Shown here: positions 7,814 through 17,100 of the stretch, one piece after another | Position numbering within the stretch: the stretch's first letter is position 1 | Layout of the letters: each line of letters begins with the position of its first letter | DNA from: an uncultured Flavobacteriales bacterium | GTDB lineage: Bacteria; Bacteroidota; Bacteroidia; Flavobacteriales_D; Parvicellaceae | Reading direction: 5' to 3' | NCBI GenBank assembly: GCA_938084875.1 | Contig: CALKFX010000011.1 | Location: 1 to 25,578 of the forward strand | DNA length: 25,578 bases | Translations under genes and position numbers: made by a program | The notes under the pieces: generated by a model | What the model saw: the letters and a program-made list of their open reading frames with translations, nothing else | What the model was told of the DNA's origin: nothing | Databases searched by the model: none

Positions 7814-8692
7814 ATGAAAAGAAAAGATTTCATTAAAAAATCAGCCGCTTTAAGCGCTATTGGCCTTTCATCTCCTCTAATATTGAAAGCTAATAAACAA
7901 AAGAAAATATCAACTTACGATAAGCTGAAAGACCAAATAGGATTTAATCACCTTCCAAATAACGAAATAAAAACTATGAATAGTGTTGTTCACAAAGCAA
8001 ATACAAGAGGCCATGCAGATCATGGATGGCTCAAAGCAAATCACTCATTTAGTTTTGCTAATTATTACAATCCTGAAAGAATGAATTTTGGAGTAATTAG
8101 AGTCTTAAATGACGATAGTATAGCCCCAAAAAGAGGATTTGGTACTCATCCTCATGACAACATGGAAATTATCACTATCCCATTAGAAGGAGATTTAAAA
8201 CATCAAGATAATATGGGAAATGGAACTGTTATTAAAAATGGTGATATACAAGTTATGAGTGCTGGAACAGGTATTACTCACAGTGAGTTTAATGCAAATA
8301 GCGATTCTCATTGTAAGTTGTTGCAAATATGGTTATTTCCAAATAAGAAAAATGTGACTCCCAGATACGACCAGATAGCAATTAGTTCGATAGCTAAAAA
8401 AAATAAATTATATCAAATATTATCTCCTAACAAAAATGATCAGGGAGTTTGGATTCATCAAAACGCATGGTTTCATATTGGTGAATTTGTTGATAAATCT
8501 AAAGAGGAATATGTTTTAAGAAGTAAAGGAAACGGAATCTACTTTTTTGTAATTGAGGGAGAAGTAAATATTAATGATCAGGAACTTTCTAAAAGAGATG
8601 GGATGGGAATATGGGAGATTGATAAAATTAGTTTTGAGGCAAAAGCCAATTCTAAAATATTACTTATGGAAGTTCCACTTACAATTAATTAA
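7814..8692 (+). CDS. Pirin-family cupin with N-terminal signal-like extension
   Basis: Residues 56-292 form a complete pirin: a double cupin that binds iron and in known members acts as a quercetin 2,3-dioxygenase or a redox-sensing cofactor. The metal ligands are visible: HPH (His112, His114) in THPHDNMEI, and His156 with Glu158 in GITHSEF. The opening HKANTRGHADHGWLKANHSF (60-79) and NYYNPERMNFGVIRVLND (83-100) are typical. Pirins usually begin near Met55 here, and the 55-residue extension is the oddity. MKRKDFIKKSAALSAIGLSS resembles a Tat leader, but the twin arginine is Lys-Arg, so export is uncertain. The promoter-like boxes sit just before ATG 7814, supporting that start over Met55. 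It is followed after 20 nt by a membrane hydroxylase gene. Confidence 0.88.
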   Translation: MKRKDFIKKSAALSAIGLSSPLILKANKQKKISTYDKLKDQIGFNHLPNNEIKTMNSVVHKANTRGHADHGWLKANHSFSFANYYNPERMNFGVIRVLNDDSIAPKRGFGTHPHDNMEIITIPLEGDLKHQDNMGNGTVIKNGDIQVMSAGTGITHSEFNANSDSHCKLLQIWLFPNKKNVTPRYDQIAISSIAKKNKLYQILSPNKNDQGVWIHQNAWFHIGEFVDKSKEEYVLRSKGNGIYFFVIEGEVNINDQELSKRDGMGIWEIDKISFEAKANSKILLMEVPLTIN

Positions 8693-8708
8693 GAAATCAT
8701 TAGATTTA
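8679..8708 (+). promoter_or_regulatory. Putative promoter of the membrane hydroxylase gene
   Basis: TAGATTTA at 8701-8708 ends 4 nt before ATG 8713. Nineteen nt upstream is TTA (8679-8681), a poor TTG box. The 11-mer TTAGATTTATA is identical to that before the gene at 6734. The spacer to pirin is only 20 nt, so read-through is also possible. Confidence 0.3.
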
Positions 8709-8712
8709 TACA

Positions 8713-10017
8713 ATGTCTGACTACACTATTGCCGTTAAATATGCCATGTTTTTTTTCATGGCAACCATGCTAATAGAATGGGTTGCTTCAAAAATATTAA
8801 AGCAAAAAGTCTACAATTTACCAGATACAATTTCAAGTATTAGCTCTGGAATGACCAATAATATTAAAAGCATTTTAAATCTTTCAGTAGTTATAATTAG
8901 CTACCAATGGATGTTTGAACATTTTGCAATATTTCAAATCAGTTCCTCATGGTGGGTATATGTTTTGGCATTTTTAGGAATAGATTTTGCCAATTATTGG
9001 ATACACAGATGGAATCATGAATTTAATATACTTTGGAATAGACATATTATTCACCACAGTAGTGAAGAATATAATTTAGCTTGTGCACTAAGACAAACTA
9101 TCTCAGCTGTTTTCCAGATTTATTTCTTTTTATATGTTCCATTGGCCATCCTTGGAATACCGCCAAAAGTAATAACTATACTCCTACCCATACATCTATT
9201 TGCACAGTTTTGGTACCATACAAAACTTATAAAAAATATGGGGTTTTTAGAAAAAATAATTGTTACCCCTTCTCACCATAGAGTTCACCACGCAATTAAC
9301 TCTATTTACATAGATAAAAATTATTCCAACATATTTATATTCTGGGACTTTATATTTGGGACATTTCAAAAAGAATTAGAAAGCGAAACTCCAGTTTATG
9401 GTGTATTAAAACCAGCTAGAACTTGGAATCCTATTTTCATTAACTTCATGCATCTAATTCAGCTTTTAAAAGATGCTATAAAAGCTAAAAACTGGAAAGA
9501 TAAGTTTAGGATTTGGTTTATGCCTACTGGATGGAGACCCAAAGATGTGGAAAAGCTTTTTCCGTTAGATATTATTTCAAATCCTCACCAATATAAAAAA
9601 TACAATACTAATAAAGATAGTTTTTTAAATATATGGAGCTGTATACAATTAACCATTCATCTTGCAATGCAGTTTCATATAATTTATCTAATTAACTTTA
9701 TTGAAAGTGATGATTTTAATGTTGCTGTATTATTAAGCGGATACCAAATGCTAGTACTTTATGGAATATTTTTTACTTTTTCCATTGGCTCTTTTACTTC
9801 TTTAATGGATCGTTCACGTTTCTCTTTAATTATAGAAATTATTAAAAATTCTATTGGATTTATAATTGTATTCTATTTTCAAGAGACTCTAAATATATTT
9901 CAAGGAGTATATTTACCTAAAAGCGCTGTAGTTTTATATTTAATAACTTCTCAATTAATTACTATTTTGTATTATTTTAAATTTCTGAAAGAGAAAAAGG
10001 TTACTTTTGCTTTATAA
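8713..10017 (+). CDS. Sterol desaturase/fatty acid hydroxylase family membrane protein, AGMO-like
   Basis: This 434-residue integral membrane protein belongs to the di-iron fatty acid hydroxylase superfamily. The histidine boxes are HRWNH (98-102), HIIHH (111-115), His161 and His169 in the LLPIHLFAQFWYHT segment, and HHRVHH (188-193), followed by the typical DKNYSNIFIFWDFIFGTF (201-218). Hydrophobic segments lie at about 8-24, 53-70, 81-97, 130-167 and several after 310. Length, histidine spacing and the extra C-terminal membrane helices resemble alkylglycerol monooxygenase (AGMO), which cleaves ether lipids, more than the shorter carotenoid or sterol enzymes. The actual substrate is unknown. 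Its last 6 nt overlap the convergent PorP/SprF gene, so there is no room for a terminator between them. Confidence 0.85.
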   Translation: MSDYTIAVKYAMFFFMATMLIEWVASKILKQKVYNLPDTISSISSGMTNNIKSILNLSVVIISYQWMFEHFAIFQISSSWWVYVLAFLGIDFANYWIHRWNHEFNILWNRHIIHHSSEEYNLACALRQTISAVFQIYFFLYVPLAILGIPPKVITILLPIHLFAQFWYHTKLIKNMGFLEKIIVTPSHHRVHHAINSIYIDKNYSNIFIFWDFIFGTFQKELESETPVYGVLKPARTWNPIFINFMHLIQLLKDAIKAKNWKDKFRIWFMPTGWRPKDVEKLFPLDIISNPHQYKKYNTNKDSFLNIWSCIQLTIHLAMQFHIIYLINFIESDDFNVAVLLSGYQMLVLYGIFFTFSIGSFTSLMDRSRFSLIIEIIKNSIGFIIVFYFQETLNIFQGVYLPKSAVVLYLITSQLITILYYFKFLKEKKVTFAL

Positions 10018-11130
10018 ACCTCTTCTAGTATTAAACTTACTGTAGCAAGGGATAGAACGGTACTTATTTTTTGAATGTCTTTTAGATCTTAATAAACCTG
10101 CAAAAAGACCGCCCTCAATACTTTCTAAAATAATAGATATTTCATTTGTTCCACCAGAATATCCTCCCAATTCTGAAATTGTAAAATCTCTACTGTAAGA
10201 CATGGTTAGAGATAAATTAGACTCTTCAAAAACCTTTTGATATCCGAATATAAAGTATAAAGCCTCTATCCTATCAAAATCGCTTCTTATTGATGTCATT
10301 TGTCTTCGGTAATAAAGCCCTAAATGTAGTGGATAAATCCAGCTTTCAATTATTCCAACTTGTAAAGTGGATAAATTTCCTTGGTTAACTAATAATGCAG
10401 AGTGTTTAACACCTCCGCTTAATTTTCCTTTACTAAATGGCCATAACATAGACCCGTGGAAAGTAAATCTTCTATTACTTGTATAGACACCATCATTTAC
10501 AAAACTATTTCCTCTTTGAACAAAGTCATGAACAGCAAGCCCTAGTTCAAGATCTAAATCAATTGGTAGATTAAACCTTCTTGTTTTAGTTCCTCTCTTA
10601 AGATGATAGGTTAAAACTGTTCCCAATGCAAGATTAGAAGTTGTAAATGAATTGCTATTAGGAACTATAAATGAAGTACTGTAAATATTTCCTAAATAAG
10701 GATCTAATTCATCACTAAAAACAAGTTTTGACCAATCTAATTTCTTGGTTATATTCTGGTAGTGGAAACCAAACTGCCAAGCAACTGGACTTGGAAAAAC
10801 ATCAAATAGTCTATAAGCTCCTCCAAAATGAAATCTATCTGTTCTAAAATAACTCTCTCCTTCTAAACCAGTAGAATATAAAAAAGAGAGAGAAGAGTTA
10901 GATTGGTTTTGCCATGTGTCAAAAGAAACAGAGCTAGTATTAAATCGACTAGGGACTTTAGACCATTGATTTTTATTATTTAAAAACAATCTGAAGTTAT
11001 TATCCATTCCAGACATTGCAGGATTTAAATAAAGTGGATTAAAATAATACTGACTAAATACAGGTTCCTGCGCATTTATATTTGCAGTAATAAATAGTAA
11101 AAAAATTATATTTATTATTTTTTTTATCAT
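10012..11130 (-). CDS. PorP/SprF-family T9SS outer-membrane protein (partner of the giant adhesin)
   Basis: The 372-residue product has a signal peptide (MIKKIINIIFLLFITANINA, then QEPVFSQYYFNPLYLNPAMSG). The QxPxFSQYxxNPLYLNPAxxG start is the hallmark of PorP/SprF outer-membrane beta-barrels. SprF-type proteins are needed for secretion or surface attachment of cognate T9SS cargo, usually proteins with type B sorting domains. The gene overlaps the end of the giant adhesin gene by 4 nt (ATGA), so it is almost surely translationally coupled to it. It is longer than the other copy in this window and has a basic tail, RSKRHSKNKYRSIPCYSKF, before a short RRGL end. Its stop overlaps the convergent hydroxylase gene by 6 nt. 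Confidence 0.9.
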   Translation of the reverse strand: MIKKIINIIFLLFITANINAQEPVFSQYYFNPLYLNPAMSGMDNNFRLFLNNKNQWSKVPSRFNTSSVSFDTWQNQSNSSLSFLYSTGLEGESYFRTDRFHFGGAYRLFDVFPSPVAWQFGFHYQNITKKLDWSKLVFSDELDPYLGNIYSTSFIVPNSNSFTTSNLALGTVLTYHLKRGTKTRRFNLPIDLDLELGLAVHDFVQRGNSFVNDGVYTSNRRFTFHGSMLWPFSKGKLSGGVKHSALLVNQGNLSTLQVGIIESWIYPLHLGLYYRRQMTSIRSDFDRIEALYFIFGYQKVFEESNLSLTMSYSRDFTISELGGYSGGTNEISIILESIEGGLFAGLLRSKRHSKNKYRSIPCYSKFNTRRGL

Positions 11131-14100
11131 CTTACAACAGTTAAGGTTCCTGTTTTTCTTAGTACAGTTTCTTCAATTGGTTTTTGTCCTTCCCAAAAAC
11201 TATCGTCTTTAAACTGTGCTTCAATTTTCCAAATATAAACATCTGGTTCAACATCAATTCCATTAAATTGACCATTCCAAGATTCAGTAGGTTTACCCTC
11301 ATCGTCTAAAGCAGTACTTTCCCAAATAACATTTCCAAAAAGATCAAAAATTTCAACTCTATACTTTTTCATCCCAGTACCTTTAGGAATAAATCTAGAC
11401 ACTTCATAATTAGCAGCTGAAGGATATAATGCATTTGGAACATAAAGTGCCTTTTTATATTCAATATATAGTTCTTTAGTCAAACTATCTAGACATTGGT
11501 TGGAATTGTATGCATACAGGGTATAATAATAAGTACCGTCGTAATCATAACTGTAATAATAAGTAGGAAAAGCTTCATTGGATGTCTCTAAATCTGAAAA
11601 ATTCCAAAAATAGGTATCAGCATCTATTGAATTGTTAATGAATTCTATAGATCCACTTAAAGGTTCATAACTTTGAATTTGATTTAATTCAAAATCAGCA
11701 ATAGGTGCTGGAAGAATCTCTAATATGTTATTGCCTTGTGAAGTATCTGAGCATCCACTATTCAAGTTGTAAGCAAACAAGGTGATATTATATTGACCAA
11801 CAGAATCAAAAACAAATGAAATTGAATCTCCATTTAATGTTATTCCATTGCCTAAATCCCAAATTAAAGAATCTGCAAATAAAGAAGTGGAATACAGAAA
11901 AGAGGTATCTCTCAAACAAATAGATTCATCAAAATTTAGAAGAGCATTAGGAACTTGATTATAAAAAACGTTAAAGTTGTTAGTCAATGTATCGTAACAA
12001 TTGTAACTATTTCCAGTAATTAATTGAATATTATAAATACCAATAGAATCGTAAATAGTGGAAGGATTAGTAAAGGTATTTACTTGACCATTTCCAAAAT
12101 CCCATTGAAAACTACTACCTCCTATCGAAGTATTACTAAAATCAACTTGTATAGGCAAATAACATGGATCTGTAGATATATAGGTATAGTTAGATGTAGG
12201 TGAAGGATAAATATTTAAATTTTCAAATGTTGAATCTTTACATCCGTTTAAATCTTCAACAACTAGTTTTACGGTATAATTTCCAGAATTTTGAAAGATG
12301 TGAGAGCCATTTAAAAATGATCCTGTGTTACCGTCGTTAAAATCCCAATTATAGAAGTTAGAATATTGTGAATTATTGGTAAAAATGGCATTAAAAGGTT
12401 CACATCCTATTGTAGTATCAAGACTAAAATCAGCAATTGGTATTGGACTAACATTGATATAATTAATAACAGAGTCTGAACAACCCAAAGAATTATTTGC
12501 TAAAAGAGTTACTTGATATATTCCGTCATCATTAAAACTAAAAAAGGGATTATTTTGGATAGAATTAGCTATTGTATCAAAAGTCCATAAATAAGAAGTA
12601 GCTCCAGAGGATGTATTTGTAAATGAATAATTAGATGGTAATATACAAGAATCCAACTTGGAATAATTAAAACTAACTTGAGGAACTGGAGATACATTCA
12701 CACTACTAGTCAAACTATCAAAACAACCAAATTGGCCCATAACTACTAATGAAATATCGTAAGATCCAGGACTGGTGTAAGAGTAAGTTAGGTTTGGACT
12801 ATTAGAAATTGATCCATTTCCAAAGTTCCAGGTATTGAAAATTGATCCTGTAGAATTATTAACCAAAGAAAAACTAGCTGGTAACACACAAGTGTCTAAT
12901 TGAATAATATTAAATTGAGCATCGGGAGCAGGATTTACAACTATATTACTAGAAATACTATCGCTACATCCATAAGTATTGGATACAACAAGATTTACAT
13001 TGAAATTTCCAGTTGATGTATAGTTATGAGTTGGTAAAGTGTTTATGGATGTTGAACCATCTCCAAAATCCCAATTATATGAAGATGCTCCAATAGAATT
13101 ATTCTGAAAATTATAATTAATAGGCAAAACACATGTGTCTAACTGCACAGGGGTGAAATTTGAAATTGGTACTGGATATGGTATGATATCAAAATCAAAA
13201 GAATCAACACAACCACTTAAATCTTCAAATCGAACATTTACACTGTAATATCCACCGTTGGTGTAAGTATGAGATGGATTAGGCAGAGTTGATGTATTTC
13301 CATCTCCAAAATTCCATAGATAATAGCCAACGGTATTTACAGTACTTGAAAAATCAACAGGAAGAGGAATACAACCATTAGAAGTGTCAGATGTTGCAGT
13401 AATATCTGGATATGGCAATACTACTAGGTCCACCGAATCAAATGCTTCACAGTTGTTAGTTAGTGAAGAACCAGTTAATATAACTCTGTAGTTCCCAGAA
13501 TCTGTAAAAATATGAGTAGGATTAGTAATATAGGAATAAGTACTATCTCCAAAATCCCAATTATTACTTATGCCATTATCAGAAAGGTTATTAAATTGAA
13601 AAACTGATCCAGCGCACAAAGTATCATCAATTACAGTAAATTCAATATTTGGAGAGGTATTAACCCTAATTGTTTTATACGCTGTATCAAAGTTACAAGC
13701 ATTACTGACAGCTAAAGAAACTTGATAAGTTCCACTATCAGTAAAAGTGTGAGTTGGAGAGTATAAATTAGAAAAATTACCATCGTCAAAATCCCAACTT
13801 TGGTTATTACTTCCATTGACCGTAAACTGGTTAAAATCTACTGTAAAAGGCGCACAACCCACAGTTGTATCCACACTAAAAAACGCCACTAAATTACTTG
13901 GAGCTATGGTTACTATTTCTGTTGTTGTATCGGTACCACACTCATTAGTAACAGACATAACTATATTGTAAAAACTATTGCCATTTCCAGGTGCATAAAA
14001 ATGATCAAAAATAGTATCTGAGTTAGATCCAAAAGTACCATCTCCAAAATCCCAATAATACACATCAGGTAATCCGTAGCTATTATTTGCCAAAGTAACA

Positions 14101-17100
14101 GATCCAGAAAGGCAATCTCCTACGTTTGATAAAAGTCCAAATCTGGAAACAGGCATTGGCATACTAATTATTTCAGTATTTTGAGTTGCAACTCCACAAA
14201 CATTGGTGACTGTTAAAGAAGTATAATAAGTGGTGTCCGTATATAAACTTGCTGGATATGATTGATTAGCAGGTACTGTATCTGTGCTAATTGAATCTGT
14301 TCCCAAATGGTTTTCAAACCCTAGGTTCCATAAATAATCAACATATTTTCCAGTAGAATTATTGGTGAAATCCACAAGTAACGGCCCACAACCAGAGTCT
14401 GGGATAGAATAAGATGCAGTTGGAGGAGCCAATACTTCAAAAGAGGTTTTCATTGAATCTGTACATCCTGCACTAGTAACAGCAATATAATTTAAATCAT
14501 AAAAACCAACAGTATTCAAATTAAATACAGGTGAACTTAAATTGGAGCTAATTCCATTAGAAATTGTCCAATAGTGATTTTGAACTGTTGTAGTTGTATT
14601 AATAATAGCATGCCCAACATTCAAACAAAATATACTATCATGAGTATAATTCACAATTGGTAAAGATTGTACGTCTATTTCCAGAGAATCATAATTCCAA
14701 CAACCTGTAATTGGATGCTGATAAGAATAAACTAATTTATGAGTACCTTCTCCAGCTGTTGACGGACTAAAAAGTCCAGTACTAGAATTTAATATACCAG
14801 TTCCATCAAGTATTCCTCCCGTTGGTGAAAATTGAATAGTAGTATCTTCATCTGATAAACACATTTGAAAGCTTGCATCTAAAGTAATTTTTGGAAGAGG
14901 ATGAATTAATAAATTCATTGTATCAGTAGTAAAACAATTTCCAGCACCTATATTATAAACAAGATCTACAGTATCAGCTGTTGTAACATTATAATCACCA
15001 CTTAATGAAACTCCACTACCATACCAACTTCCTGCAGCCGGGGGCAAGCCATTTAACATAATTAAACCTGTATCTGCACACGCTTGAATATCCAGACCAG
15101 CGTCAGAAATTTGAGGTGGATTCACTGTTAGAATCATAGAATCAATATTGTAACAAGTATTTACATCTGTGAATTCATAATATAATTTAAAAGTTCCCGC
15201 ACCATCCGGACTGTAAATACCATTACTTGTAATATTAGAATCTATCCAATTTCCACCAATTGGAGAAGCATTTAAGGAAACATCTACGGGAAGATCACAA
15301 ATAACAGTATCCTGACCAGCATTAACAGCTGGAGAACTTCTCTCATTTACAATAACTGAATTATTATTGGTACAACCAAAACTATCTACAGCCGTAAGAG
15401 TAAATGTTTCTGTACCATCCATATCATAATATGGATTAAGAATAGTAATATCAGATAAAGAAGCTAAATCCCATGAAAAAGTATATGGTGGGATGGCACC
15501 TGAAATAGAACCTGTTAAAAAAGCAGTATCCTCAGGACAAACACTTTGATTTGTTCCAGCATCTACAATAGGCAATTCTAAAACATCTATAAAAATAGTA
15601 TCAAATGCCTTACAGGTATTTACATCAGTAACTTCTAAATAAACGTTTTGGTCAGAGTTAGTAGAAATATTTGGTGTAGATGACGAGCTATTTGAAATAA
15701 AAGCATTAGAAGACCAATTGTAGGAATAATTAGGTGAACCTTCAGTAACTGTCGGAGATAGCGTAGTATTCAGACCAAAACAAATAGAATCTATAGGTTT
15801 TAAATCAATTACAGGGTTATCATGGATTTCAAAAATGAGACTATCTTGATCACTTCCACAATTATTAGTAACATCGATATAAGTTTTAAATACTCCAACA
15901 CTATCATAGTAAATCATATTGGGTATTTCTAAGTTGGAGGTTTCATTGGCTGCAGATCCTGGAAAAGTCCATGAATAACCAGACATAATCCCAAAGCATG
16001 TATCAATTGTAGCTGTAGGAAATAAGTTTTTTGTATCGCATGTATCAATTATTGGATCAATGGTAACTATAGGTGCTCCTTGTACTGTAACTGTGTCCTG
16101 ATGCAAGTCTGTTCCACAAACATTTGTAGCGGATAAATCAATAGTATAAAGACCTGCTTTGGTAAATCTGTAAATAGAATTAAGTGAATCATAATTTCCA
16201 AAGCCAGAAATTTTTATATTATCTGCAGTAAATATCTGATCTACAGTATTCATAGAAATTTTAAGTTCAAGAATAGAACCACTAACACTGTCTTGAGAAA
16301 CAGTAACAGCATCAAAGTCCCCTGTCAGAGAACCATTGTTTTCAGCAACAGTCCAAGGACCGCCATCTATTCTATACTCGGTCTTAAGTTCATTAAGATT
16401 AGCAATTGCATTGTTGAAACCTGGTAGGTCATTTATTTCTTCAACAGTCAGTGCTCTACTGTATAAACGAACTTCATCTATAAGACCATTAAAATATCTG
16501 TTAAGACCATCGTTACCAATTTTAAAATCGTCAAAGGAAGCTGTGTTTATGGTTCTAGATTGAATAACACTATAACCTTCTAATTGACCATCTACATATA
16601 AAAGAATCTGAGAAACATCTGTTGTACCATTTGGTAAAACTGCACAAACATGGTGCCATTGATTATCCCTTAAATCTGTCGATCCGCAAACAAAACCAGA
16701 ATTAACTTCATATCTAATAGAGCCTGAAATTCCATTATCATCTTGAATTCTAAATGTTGAATTTTGACCAGGTACATTATTTCCCCAATATGCAACAACA
16801 CCTGTTGTGGAAGTTTTTATCCATGCAGCAATAGTTCTAGAGGTTGAACCTGAAATTCCTTTATAACCAGTTGCAATTACTTCATCATCTACTCCATCAA
16901 AAGATAATGCTGTACCTACTTTTCCAGCTACCCAATTAGCTCCAGAAATAGTTGCATTTCTAGAATTTCCAGAAGAATCTCCAGCAACAAGCCCGCTATT
17001 TTCATCCATTTCCCAATGGCCTTCCAAATTGGTATTACTTGAATAATTGATAACACTTTCCTCTGCATGTAGGTCTAAAGAAACCATATTGTAAGAGCTA

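Noticed and set aside
7814..7873. Certain Tat signal peptide on the pirin
   Set aside because: The twin-arginine position reads Lys-Arg, so it is reported only as a leader-like extension.
10000..10030. Bidirectional terminator between the convergent hydroxylase and PorP/SprF genes
   Set aside because: The coding regions overlap by 6 nt and no hairpin with a T-run is evident.
16336..16563. Plus-strand open frame within the giant adhesin gene
   Set aside because: It is antisense to the well-supported LamG coding sequence, has no family resemblance and no promoter-like boxes.
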